Shown here piece after piece: positions 10,951 through 20,800 of a stretch of DNA of 64,000 nt. Origin of the DNA: Okapia johnstoni (Eukaryota > Chordata > Mammalia > Artiodactyla > Giraffidae). The notes beneath the pieces were generated by a model that had not been told where the DNA came from, ran no database searches, and saw nothing but the letters and a program-made list of their open reading frames with translations. The translations under genes and the position numbers were made by a program. Position 1 is the first letter of the stretch; each line of letters opens with the position of its first letter. The DNA lies in the NCBI GenBank assembly GCA_024291935.2, contig CM044326.1:31310948-31374947 (forward strand), in the 5' to 3' direction.

Positions 10951-13900
10951 CTAAGGCATGTCTTGCCAGACCATTCACATGCCTCTCACCAATGGTGCTT
11001 TGCTTCTAAGGCAGGTCCAGACTTCTTCCATGTACTCCCCTGATTGCAGCCATACCACACTCCTGCCCCTTCAGGCTGTCTCTGTGCAGCCAACTCCACT
11101 TCTCTTTCTGAGTCCTCTAAACCCCAAGTTTCATCCCTCATTCCTGCCACACAGCTCAGGGGCCACGGGAAGCTGGTGTGGCTCCAAGCAGAAGCAGCAC
11201 CACCAGCAGAACAGCAGCTGGCCACGTGTAGGCTGACTGTTGTGGGTCAGTTAAGGTGGAGGATGGCGGGGTCACCTTTGGATGTGAAAGCCAACTCACC
11301 ACCGTGCCTTCAAGGGGGATCTTCCTGTTGTGGGAGCTGAGTGTGCCACATTTTCTGGTTCTGTCCGTCCTGAGACCTCATGCACGGGACAGCCACTTTC
11401 CCCAGCATGGTGTGGGTGGTCAGTCAGGACCCATGGTCAGTGGGAGCCTTCCAAGAATTCCTGAGGGTGCTTGGCTCTTCTCTTGGCCCTTCCCTTTACC
11501 ATTGGCTGGAAATTTACGATGGCAGGAGTCTGTGGGAACGATGAAGGAGGAATTCACAGCAGGAAAGAACCTCAAAATCCAAGTCATGACTGCCCTCAGG
11601 AGAAAAGCTGGCAAACTACCTCAAACATGCATAAGACTTGGCAAGGCAAATTAACGCATGCAAAGAAATTCATGCAAATTCTGCAAACTAATGAGTGTAA
11701 GAACATTCATGCAAGCAAGTGCACACAGCAGTGACAGGGCCACCTGTTAGGTGCCCCTCCTTGTCCTATAGGTGAGGGTGAGTGCCCACACCCTTGGCCC
11801 CACCTAGGGCTGTGGATCCCCCCTGGCGACTGTTGCTGAAGCATCAGCCTTGGCCTGATGTATGTAACCTTAGGGCAAAGGAGGGTTCGTGAAGTGGGTG
11901 TCATGGTCACTGAGACCCTGCTAAATATGGTCATTGTACTGAAGGGATAGGCATGTCCCACTGTCAGGGGGGTTATGCCCCAGGATCTGAGCCCCAGGGG
12001 CTCCTGCCTTGTCACTGAAAACCCATCTGCATTGCCCACACCCTTTCCCTGGCAGCTCCCACTGCAGCCAGTCTGTCCAGGCAGAAAGAAGAGGTTAAGA
12101 CAAGGCACTCAGAAACAACTCTGCCTCCCCGGAAGCTCCCAGAGGAGAGCGTTCCCAGGTCCCGGGGTGCTGTGGATGCAGCATCGTTCTGAACACGGAG
12201 GTGTGGAAGCAGCAGGGCCCCCCTTCCTGCGTGAACAGCCAGGCTGCAGTAGGGGTGACTTGCTGCAGCTCTTTCTTCCTGCCGTAGGGCTGGCGAGAGG
12301 GCCTGTCATGCTTCCAGCCACAGCAACCACCCCATAGTCCTGAGGGAATGGCCGAGATGTCCTCAGAGACACAGCCCTCCCCCATACCTTCAGCCTTGAG
12401 CAAGCTCCCACCCCGCCTCCTCACTTGTGAGGAGGCCAGCCTCCCTTGGTCATCCCAGTGAAGGTCAGGCCTCTGTCACCTGCAGCTGGAGGTATCCTTC
12501 CCATGGAGTACCATGGCACCCCTGGTCAGTGTCCCTCTCCCAGGACCATAGGGACTTAGGAGACCTCTCGAAGATTTAACCCCCCAATTGCCTCTTGTGG
12601 GCTGTAGGGGTGGAGGGACAAACAAGCCAGTGGACACAAGAATCTTTTGTTATTTTCTTGAAATTGGCTTTTGAAACTTACAGCATGTGTTGGCTCCCCT
12701 CCCTCACCTCACCTTTGAAAACCTTTGTTGGTTGTTACCTGCTTCTCTGGTTTTTACCCTTCTTTGTCCATGCCCTTGGGTGTCACAGGGGGAACCCCTG
12801 TTTCTTTTTCCTTTGGCGAATTCTTGCGCATGTTGATTTATCGACTGAGGCAGCAATGCCCTTGTATAGCTTCTGACCTAATCAATGAAGTGTCAAGATT
12901 TTTTCCTCCTGTGTTTTTGCCCATAAAGTCCCACCTTCTGGAGCAAGTGTCCAGAGCAGTTCCTGTATGTGAGGGGACAACCTCAGAAGCAGCATCTCAG
13001 GTACAAATACTCTCCCCACAAAATCAAGGAAAGTCTTCATCACTTGCCAAAGCTTACCACATTCTGACCATCTGGTCTACCTCAGTGCAGGCTCTAGGAA
13101 ATAGGGCCCTGGGGTGGGATTAACTCACCAAGTCTGCAGGGCTGTGGAGGGCCCTGGGCCCATCCACAGCCACCACCCTAAGCAAGGCCTCTAATCACCC
13201 AAGCAGATGTCATCTCTGTCTTCTCCTTCTCCTGAACCCTGTGAGCCAGAAGTTCAAGGAGCTGAGACCTCCCTTCCATCACGGCTCACCCAGTGGCCTT
13301 CCCCTCTGCCTTGGACATCAAGGCCCGAGAACACTTGTAGCTCACTGGCTATTTTCAGAAGCAATTGCATGGATGTGCCCTGACTCTAATGAGGCAGCTG
13401 AGTGACCAGGATAACCTTTCCTTCTGCCTCAGGGATTGAGTCCTCAACTGGACTCTACACCCTATTTGGGGCAGCCCAGTCAGGAGATATCTTCACAACC
13501 TCGTGCTCCAGAGTGGGGTAGGTCACCCACCCTCCAGAGTTGGGTGGACGGAAGATAGGAGACTGACTCAGCATGGCCAGTGGGCCTGGTTCCGGCCGCT
13601 CCATCATGGAGATCTGGATGCATCACCTGGCAACTGGCTGGGACAAATGCCTGTAGCATCATGTCCTTTCTCTGGTTTGAGGAGGGTGGGGTCAGGATGG
13701 GGTCCCAGAACTCAGCCACGGGATGCCGTAGAAGGAGCCCAGCCTGGGCATGAACACGGCCAGCTGCATGGTCTGCAGGCTCTGGACCCACCACCCCTGA
13801 CCTGACCCAAGCTCTGCACACCATTGCTGGAAGAGGCAGTTGTGGGTTGGAGCGGGGAGGCAGGTCAGACTTTGAAGGGCTCAAAAAGTCAAAGCCAGAT

Positions 13901-14217
13901 CCTGTCACTCATGGGGGCCAGACAAGGGCAGGGCTGCCGCCCACACAGGACCTACGACACTGTGACCTGGCTGACCCTGTGCCAGCAGGGCGCTGGCTGC
14001 CTGGGGCTGGAGATGCAAACCCAGTGAGAGGGGCTGGCAGGGCACCGTGGGTACCTCCCCTCCCCCAAGCAGGAACCAGGGATGTGGGAGGGCCACAGCA
14101 GTTGTTTCCTGGAGGGCCTGGGGCAGCCACATCCCCCATTTCCTGAAAGGGAGACAGGAGGCCCCAGAGCCAAAACCGAGTCTCTTAACAAGCCCCCCAT
14201 CCTTCAGCCTCTTTGCT
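10951..14217. other. Intergenic DNA, nothing recognised
   Basis: About 3.3 kb between the L1 5' end and the SINE at 14231. I see no conserved coding frame, RNA gene or clear repeat. It has moderate GC and scattered short open frames without recognisable domains. The part up to about 11.7 kb could still belong to the L1 5' region. Confidence 0.5.
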
Positions 14218-14230
14218 GGGCACACAGGTG

Positions 14231-14432
14231 GTGGTGGTGGTTTAGTCACTAAGTCATGTCCTACTCTTTGTGACCCCATGGACTCTGCTCTGCCAGGCTC
14301 CTCTGTCTGTGGGATTCTCCAGGCAAGAATACTGGAGTGAGTTGCCATTTCCTTCTCCAGGGGATCTTCCCGACCCAGGAATCGAACCTGAGTCTCCTGC
14401 CTTGCAGGCAGATTCTTTACCGACTGAGAGAC
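14231..14432 (-). mobile_element. Bov-tA-type SINE
   Basis: Shows the reverse complement of the ruminant tRNA-derived SINE, with the signature ATTCTCCAGGCAAGAATACT and the CTTGCAGGCAGATTCTTTAC head. A perfect 13-bp target-site duplication, GGGCACACAGGTG, flanks it at 14218-14230 and 14433-14445. Confidence 0.92.
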
Positions 14433-14445
14433 GGGCACACAGGTG

Positions 14446-15988
14446 AATGAGTTAAAGCTTAGCTGGCAGTCCAAGGCCCTTTAAGGAGTGAGTGCGCTTT
14501 CTCACTCATGCTTTCCTTAAGCCTGTGCAGCAGAGTATCTTCCCTGAGAACTGGCATTCCTTGAGGAGCTAATGATCACTCAGCACAATGTCTTACTCAT
14601 GGAAATGGTTTTCTGAGGCTCTATGTTAATGTTTATTGAGTCTTGCCTGGGAACCTGTTTCTCAAGACTTGTATCCCTGATTACACAGCAACAGTATATA
14701 TCTCACCCAGAGACATTGCCCAGAACTCCCTGGCTGATCTTGTACTGAAGTTATCTCAGAACGTATGCCTTGAGAAAGGGTCTGGTGGAACTCTCACATC
14801 CTCGAGGCACTCTTCTTACCTGTTCTCAGCAGCCAGTTGAGAAGTATTTAAGGCTTAACTAGGCCGGTACTCTCCTACCCTCTTCCGATGTCTCTGTCAG
14901 AAGCTTTTTGTCACTTTCACTCCAAGTAAAATTCTACACAAAGCTCTAGTGACTGAGACAATCTTTGGTCCCAGAGTTAAATCTTCCCCTTCGGAGACCA
15001 CAAAGGAGACCAGCGGCACCGTTCACTGAACACTTTAAGCTCTCACAGGTCACCTTTAAATCCAGCTACAAATACTACCAGCCATTCTCCTCCAGGCACA
15101 GGGCCCAGCCTCTAGCCGTGGCCTCAGCTGGACTCAGACACAGAGAGACTTCCCAGCATGCTGTCCACTCACCCCCTCCCTCAGCAAGCCTCCAGGGCAC
15201 GGTCACTCCTCCTAGTCCCAACCGTATCTGTGCCCTTCTCTCCCACTCCCAACAGTGGTCCAAGGGCGAGCATGCCCACCGCGCTCACCTCAGCCCCCCT
15301 GAGGGCCCACACATGGCACACCCGTGGGTCCTGGCACCGCAGCCCCAGCTCTGAGGCTGCTGAGGGCAGACCCCCTCCCCTCCAGCCCCCAGGGGGCACG
15401 CAGGTCTGGAGGGAGAGCGATCTTCTCCTTGACACCATCATGCCCCTCCCCTCGCACCTGCCCACCTGCCGGGGGCATTCAGAGCTGAGCCTCATCCCCG
15501 AGGACAGCAGCAGGCAGACAGGGCCGGCCCCAGCCCTGGGGTCACCCCTGGTGCAGCATGAGATGCAGCCCCAGCCCCTGGAGGTCAGTGAGAGGTGGAA
15601 TTAGTAAGGGGCTTCTGCCAGCTTCACAGCCATGGCCAAAGAGAGCCCCTGACAGACGCCCCAGGGCCACGCTGTGGGGACCAGCCACCCAGAAGGCCGG
15701 CAACAGCCCAGGCCCCACCTTCCCCACCCACTGCCCCGACGGGCCTTTCTCCAGCTGAGAACACAGCTCCAGTGCGGGTGGATGCAAGACAGCTTGAATC
15801 TGCTCTCGTTTCCAGAAGAGAAGGGACCCAGTGCAGGCCGCCTTCGGCACCGTGAGGATCACTAACAGTGACAGACTCCGTGTGTCCAGCCCAGGAACGA
15901 CCATGGGGATCGGTGGGCAGGGCTCTGCAAGGGGCTCCGTGGCCGACCCCCTCACCCCGGTCCCGGCTCGCCCACGGCCAGCCCTCAG
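14446..15988. other. Intergenic DNA upstream of the D-JH cluster
   Basis: 1.5 kb of unique-looking, increasingly GC-rich DNA. I searched for further D segments by looking for CAC-type heptamers with a 12-bp spacer and an ACAAAAACC-like nonamer, and found none before 15989. It may hold the germline promoter of the DQ52 segment, but no specific motif is convincing. Confidence 0.5.
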
Positions 15989-16058
15989 GGTTTTGGCCGA
16001 GCCAGGAACCACAGTGGAACTGGGTGGGGCCACAGAGATGGACAACTTTACAAAAACC
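15989..16058 (+). other. IGHD diversity segment, DQ52-like (3'-most D), with both recombination signals
   Basis: The 14-bp D coding segment is 16017-16030 (GAACTGGGTGGGGC), which resembles the ACTGGGG core of human IGHD7-27 (DQ52). The 5' signal is nonamer GGTTTTGGC (15989-15997), a 12-bp spacer, and heptamer CACAGTG (16010-16016). The 3' signal is heptamer CACAGAG (16031-16037), a 12-bp spacer, and a perfect nonamer ACAAAAACC (16050-16058). The GTG and CAC bases next to the coding ends are intact on both sides. Its position, 443 bp before the first JH, is that of DQ52 in other mammals. The imperfect 5' nonamer and 3' heptamer suggest modest use. Confidence 0.85.
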
Positions 16059-16493
16059 CCTGAGCAGAGGGGCTCCAGGGAAGCCGGGGCCTCGCCCTGA
16101 GGGTGCCCTGTCAGGGCATACAGAGTCGGGTCAGCTAGGAGCCCGAAGGGGCTGGAGGAGAGCCACCTGGGCTGAAGGTGGAGGGGCCTCCCAGGCAGGC
16201 ACGGAGCAGGGCCCAGCCCAGGCAAGGGGCCAGGTCCCCAAGGCTGGGGTTGCACAGAGCCCAGGGAATCAGGGGTTGGGGCAGCGAGCCTTGGGAGGGG
16301 CAGGGAGCATGTGACCTCATGGGAACAAAGCAGGTCAGGGGTCAGCAGACGCTCAAATCCCACACCAGGGGCTCAGGCAGGCAGGTGCTTGTGGGGTGGG
16401 GGGCAAGTCTCTTCAGGAAGACAGACTTGCAGCTCCTGGGGGCTCCCTGGGGACTCTGGGTGGGTTTCCATGTCCCCCAGCATGGGCCCAGCC

Positions 16494-16554
16494 CACTATG
16501 ACTATGCTGACTTCCATCTCTGGGGCCAAGGTGCCCTGGTCACTGTCTCCTCCA
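16494..16554 (+). CDS. IGHJ segment 1 of 6 (intact frame, defective heptamer)
   Basis: Coding 16501-16554 reads YADFHLWGQGALVTVSS plus one base and ends at a donor GTGAGT (16555). The WGQG joining motif is intact. The heptamer at 16494-16500 is CACTATG: the base three positions from the coding end deviates from the GTG that is most critical for cleavage. The nonamer is only a weak match (GGTTTCCAT at 16463-16471). The last base before the donor is A rather than G, which would change the junction codon with CH1 from Ala to Thr. Probably rarely or never rearranged. Confidence 0.82.
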
Positions 16555-16642
16555 GTGAGTCTGGTGTCCAGTGTCCAAGTCAGGGGACAGCGGGACTTGG
16601 GTGGGCCTGGGATGGGAGTCAGGGCCGGCAGGAGGCAGGGTG

Positions 16643-16717
16643 TGTTTTTGCAGAAAAGCAGCAGAGTAGAAGCTACGCTGCTGGGACTTGGATCTCTGGG
16701 GCCCGCGGGCGAGTGTC
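16643..16717 (+). pseudogene. IGHJ segment 2 of 6, degenerate pseudogene
   Basis: A nonamer-like TGTTTTTGC lies at 16643-16651. About 23 bp later comes a poor heptamer (TACGCTG near 16674-16680), then a JH-like stretch GATCTCTGGGGCCCGCGG and TGTCTCCCTCTCAG. The tryptophan-glycine codons are recognisable, but the WGxG motif and part of the beta strand are lost and no GT donor follows. Counting it gives six JH, the number known in bovids, which supports the call. Confidence 0.55.
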
Positions 16718-16991
16718 TCCCTCTCAGCTCTGCCTGGGCCTCGGGCAGTTCCCTGGGGTCCATGCAGCCCCACCATGGCCTGAGCAAGGCAGGGTCCCGG
16801 TCCACTAGGGTCCACCCTTGGATCTGCCAAAGCCCCTGGAGGTGAGCCAGCTGAGGCCTGAGGGGAGGACAGAAGCCGGCTGGGCAGGAGGAGTGGTGAG
16901 CAGAGCCCGGCGGGCTCGGGGTCTGTGCGGTGAGGGCAGGGGCGCCCTCTGGGCCGGGCCACCCGAGAGTTCATGTCTTGGGGGCAGCCGG

Positions 16992-17056
16992 GACTGTGTC
17001 CCACGGCAACGCTTTTGACTCCTGGGGCCAGGGCGCCCTGGTCACTGTCTCCTCAG
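16992..17056 (+). CDS. IGHJ segment 3 of 6 (intact frame, no clear nonamer)
   Basis: Coding 16999-17056 reads SHGNAFDSWGQGALVTVSS plus G and is followed by the donor GTAAG at 17057. The heptamer GACTGTG (16992-16998) keeps the GTG next to the coding end. At 23 bp upstream (about 16960-16968) I see no T-rich nonamer, so recombination is expected to be poor despite the intact J frame and splice donor. Confidence 0.82.
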
Positions 17057-17282
17057 GTAAGACTGCTCTCTGCCCGCTCTGTCCTGGGCTGGGGAAGAAA
17101 CTTCCGGAGGTCCCTTGGTCTGTGGGGGACCCTCTGTGGTCCCCGGGGGGTCTGAGTCTGAGGCCGTTTGCTTCTCTTCCCTGTTGAGGTGGGCCCTCTG
17201 CCTATGGAACACGGCCAGGCAGAGTGGGCTCTGTGGACCTGGGGGCCTGGCTTTGCCTGGGGGCAGAGGCTGCCAGGGCTTG

Positions 17283-17369
17283 GGTTTTTGTACAGCCCCT
17301 AATGGGGCCCCTAGCACTGTGACTATATTAACTACTGGGGCCCAGGAATCCTGGTCACCGTCTCCTCAG
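17283..17369 (+). CDS. IGHJ segment 4 of 6 (functional signal)
   Basis: Has a perfect nonamer GGTTTTTGT (17283-17291), a 23-bp spacer, and a perfect heptamer CACTGTG (17315-17321). Coding 17322-17369 reads YINYWGPGILVTVSS plus G, then donor GTGAGT (17370). WGPG replaces the usual WGQG, a substitution that still fits the beta-bulge. With the segment at 18258 this is one of only two JH with fully consensus signals, so it should be one of the expressed J segments. Confidence 0.93.
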
Positions 17370-17704
17370 GTGAGTCCTCACCAGCCCTCTCTCCTCACTC
17401 TCTGTCAGAGTTTTGGTGCACTTTGGGGGAAATCGAGGGTGTCAAGTCTAGAGGGCCTGGGGCGGCCAGAGGTCTGAGACGGAGAGGGCCCAGTGGCCCA
17501 GGCTTACAGCAGCGAGGAGCAGAGGTTCCAGGCACCCTCTCCTCTTGGGCTCTGCAGCCAGGGCTTTCTCTGGGGGCTTCAGCCACCCCTGGGCTCTGGA
17601 CTCCCAAGGTCCCAGCTGTGATGGCCTCATGAGGCCACATGTGAGGTGGTCCGGAGGTCTTAGCCGGCCACTAGTTCTGGCCTGGGGTCCCAGCATCATT
17701 GTCA

Positions 17705-17761
17705 CCATGTGACAACTGGTTTGAGCACTGGGGTCATGGACCCTGGTCACTGTCTCCTCAG
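17705..17761 (+). pseudogene. IGHJ segment 5 of 6, pseudogene (frameshift, no donor)
   Basis: A poor heptamer CCATGTG (17705-17711) precedes NWFEHWGHG coding. One base is missing after the WGHG glycine (GGACCCTGG where GGNACCCTGG is expected), which shifts the LVTVSS part out of frame. After TCCTCAG the expected GT donor is CT (17762-17763). It therefore cannot yield a normal heavy chain even if rearranged. Confidence 0.85.
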
Positions 17762-18219
17762 CTGAGTACTCACCACCCTAGTTCACTGCACTTGGGGAGA
17801 CCCAGGGTGTCAGAGATTCAGGGGCACTCTGGAGGTCAAGAAAGGGAACTGGGGACAGGGTTCTGGTAAACAGGCAGAGACAGACCTGCCCGCCCCAAGG
17901 ACACTGCGATGTGAGTACGAGGCGGCTCCTTTGGCTGGTCTGGCTGTGTGACTTGAGCAGGACCAGGGGCTTCTGTCGCTTTCTGGGGCAGGCGGCTCCT
18001 TGAGGTTGGACTTGGGAGTTTGAGGTTCATGGTCAGATGGCCCAGGCAGGCAGTGGTCTGGCCTCTGGGGGCCGGAATGGGACGCAGTGTCTCCGGCACA
18101 GTCAGGTGGGAGCAGGGCCAGCAGAGGGTTACAGAGCAGCGACTTTGACCGACGGCTTCCCTGTGGCGCCTGGAGATGGGTCGGGTGCCCGGGTACCTCA
18201 AGCCTTGCCGGGCCCCTGA

Positions 18220-18311
18220 GGTTTTTGTTGGGCAAGGCTGGAGATATCACCACTGTGATTACTACGGTGTAGACGTCTGGGGCCAAGGGATCCTGGTCAC
18301 TGTCTCCTCAG
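18220..18311 (+). CDS. IGHJ segment 6 of 6 (functional signal)
   Basis: Has a perfect nonamer GGTTTTTGT (18220-18228), a 22-bp spacer, and a perfect heptamer CACTGTG (18251-18257). Coding 18258-18311 reads YYGVDVWGQGILVTVSS plus G with donor GTAAGA (18312). The tyrosine-rich start and DVWGQG resemble human JH6, the last J of the human cluster. Together with the segment at 17322 it is predicted to supply the expressed J repertoire. Confidence 0.93.
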
Positions 18312-18959
18312 GTAAGAGCGGCCCATCCAGGGCCTTTGTTTTCTCTCCTGTTTGTGGGATTTTTCTGAGCATCACTGTCTGGTCCTCCGATGTGTCTGTG
18401 TCCCCCCCCGGGAGACTGGGCAGACTGGCCAGGAGGGGACCAGCTGCCCTAGGCATTTCAGAGTTTCTATTTTCCAATGCCTTTAAAAAATCAGAATCTC
18501 CCGGCATTCAGAGGAGGCTTGGGCAGGAAGGGCCACCAGTGGGGGAGTCCCAGGACCCCCTTGGCGGCAGGGCAGCTTGGGATACGGTGAAAGGTAACTT
18601 GCTACGGTCCCAGCATCTACAGAGGGGTGTGTCTGGATGGCTTAGAGCCTCAGGAGTGCCACCCGCGGAGGGCACAGAGGATGCCCTCCTCGGATGAGGT
18701 GTGTTCTGCACTAGACTGTATTTAAAATTCTTTATTGGGCGGAAAGATAATTGTCTAGGTGAGCACAGACACGTAGTGTCCTGATCGCGGCGAGAGAGGG
18801 GTGCCCCAGCCGTCCGAAAGGGAGAGCCTGGGGAGGTGACGGGCGCTGAGCTTTGTGAGGCCAGTCTAAGAGAAAGAAAAGCCGTTTGCCAGAGGAGGTG
18901 TGCTTGCAAATACCAAGACAGGGCATCTTCGAAGCAGCTCCTGATGGTCTGGAAAATTG

Positions 18960-19160
18960 CAACTTTAAAATGAGAGATGTTTAAAGTATTTTAAATTTTT
19001 ATCATTTAATTAACAACTGCGAATCATGGCTATGGAGAGTTGAGGCGAGTGCAAGTTTGGCTGAAAAGTAGTAACGAGGTACCGTGGGCCCTCGGCCCCA
19101 TTCAGGGCTGAGTTTTGAGAATAATAAATTCAGCTTATTTTTTTAATTTAATTGGTGGCG
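18960..19160. promoter_or_regulatory. AT-rich flank of Emu, probable matrix attachment region
   Basis: A sharp AT-rich island (runs such as TTTAAAGTATTTTAAATTTT near 18978 and TTATTTTTTTAATTTAATT near 19135) sits in otherwise GC-rich DNA, directly 5' of the Emu core. In mouse and human the enhancer is flanked by matrix attachment regions in just this place. The identification rests on composition and position only. Confidence 0.55.
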
Positions 19161-19164
19161 CCGA

Positions 19165-19420
19165 GTTAGTCAAGATGGCCACAGGCAGGACTGACCACCT
19201 GCAGCAGGTGGCAGGAAGCTGAGAGTCTATTTTTGGAAGCAAGAAAACACAGTTGGTAAATTTATAGCTTCTGGTTCCCAAGAGGTGGTTAGCGGCTGGT
19301 TTTGCCCAGCCCCACAGAACCGAAAGTGTTCCACTGAGCGCAACACCACCTGGCTCATTTGCATTTCTAAAATAAGGCTCAGATGCTGACCGAAACTGGA
19401 CGGTTCCTCTTTCAAGTATT
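19165..19420 (+). promoter_or_regulatory. Intronic heavy-chain enhancer Emu (core)
   Basis: Between the last JH and the switch region, the known mammalian Emu elements appear in the right order: muE1/YY1 site GTCAAGATGGC (19169-19179), muE5 ACCACCTGC (19194-19202), a muE2-like E-box with an ETS-type AGGAAG (19203-19219), a muB-like T-rich site (about 19228-19240), the CAGCCCCAC...ACCGAAAG block (19308-19326), muE4 CACCACCTGG (19344-19353) and the octamer ATTTGCAT (19357-19364), followed by TTCTAAAATAAG and CCGAAACTGG. This is the main early B-cell enhancer of the locus and the start region of germline Imu transcripts. The delta-side duplicate begins just 3' of this core. Confidence 0.94.
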
Positions 19421-20800
19421 TGAATTTACTTCAGCTTTAGCTTATCAACTGCTAATTTATATTCATTTTCAAAGTAGGTGTTTAAGAAACTAATTTCTCT
19501 TAGGTGCATTTTATCCATGCATTCGCACACTCTTTAATGAGTCCCTCCTTCGTGGTAATGAAGCTGAGGCCGTGCACGCGCCGTGGGCAGAGTGTGCTCA
19601 CAGTCGTAGCAGGCCGGCTCCCTCCGGGCGATGAAGCAGCTCTCTCGGTGCAGGTCCGTCACTGCAGAATGTTCAGGGCCGCCTTTCGGGTACTCATCTC
19701 AGGACAGACTTGGGGTGAAATGTGGGCACTCGTCGTGAGTTACTCTGGCTACACTGCTAGCTGGGGTACTGAGAGGATGCCCAGTGGGGTGGGAGTCGGC
19801 AGGGCCTGGGACCGTCTGGAGGGACAGTCTCTGCTCTGAGTCCCCAGGCCCGCCGAGGCTGGGGGTCTCCTGGGACCACCCGCAGCTGGGATGTGTGGGC
19901 CTGGCTTCTGCCGCCAGGCCAGTGGGCAGGTCATGAGTCAGCGCAGCGAAGGGATTTGGAGGAATCCGTCCAGGTCAGAGACCCCACGGAACGTGCCAGG
20001 GACCAAGCTCCGAGCTGTGAGACGCAGGAGCGGGTGCAGCCAGACTCGCTGCCCCAGGACATCTGTATGAGATGTTTTTGTTTCTACTTGAAAGGGAATC
20101 TGTCTTTACCTACTGCCTACGAGGCCAGGGTGCTTCACACCCACACGGACCACTTCCCGTGTCCACACTTAGGTAGTCAACGCGGCTTTGGGGTTCAGAT
20201 GGTCTCTGTGTGCTAGAGGGTATCCTCTTTCTCAGCAGAGCTTTGTGACAAAGACAGAATTGAGAGCAGGTTCAGATAACATGCGTTTCCCGTGGTTTTT
20301 AATGAGGACATTTGCCAGAGAGCAGTTAGTCACCAGGACTCTTAGACTCGGGGCAGGAACTCAGGCCCACAGCACATGCCCAGGCTGGCCAGGCCCTGGG
20401 GATGTGTGCCCAGGCTCTCCTCTCCCAGAGAAGCAGCGCTGCCCGCTCAGCAGAGACAGGGCCTCGGTCTGAGGGTGGCAAACGTGCCTTGGCCTGTAAG
20501 ATGCGCTAGGGAAGCTAAAGTCGCCAGCAAGCTTTTTACCCAGAGTGGAGGATGCTGGTGACTGACGGCTGGGAGAAGGGCCGGCTGGGCCTGGGGCAGG
20601 GATGGAGGCATCGGTGCCCAGGGGAAGGGGTGAGAGGGCTCCGAGGAGAGGGGGAGGAGGCTGGGAGGGGCAAGCCCAGCTGGGCAGCATCTGCAGACCA
20701 GGGGCTTTAGCTGAGGCACGGGTCCAGGATCCTACACTTTTTTGTCAGAACCACTGGGCTTTCAGGTCTGTGAGGGCAACCCTGGGCCGCCCACAGCAGG

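Noticed and set aside
13958..13964. CACTGTG heptamer upstream of the D-JH cluster
   Set aside because: No nonamer at 12 or 23 bp on either side, so it is not a recombination signal.
15542..16363. 273-codon minus-strand frame across the DQ52 segment
   Set aside because: No recognisable domain, GC-rich composition, and it overlaps recombination signals that explain the conserved DNA.
19735..19740. GTGAGT as the Imu exon donor
   Set aside because: Place and motif are plausible, but many GT sites occur here and nothing in the sequence singles this one out.
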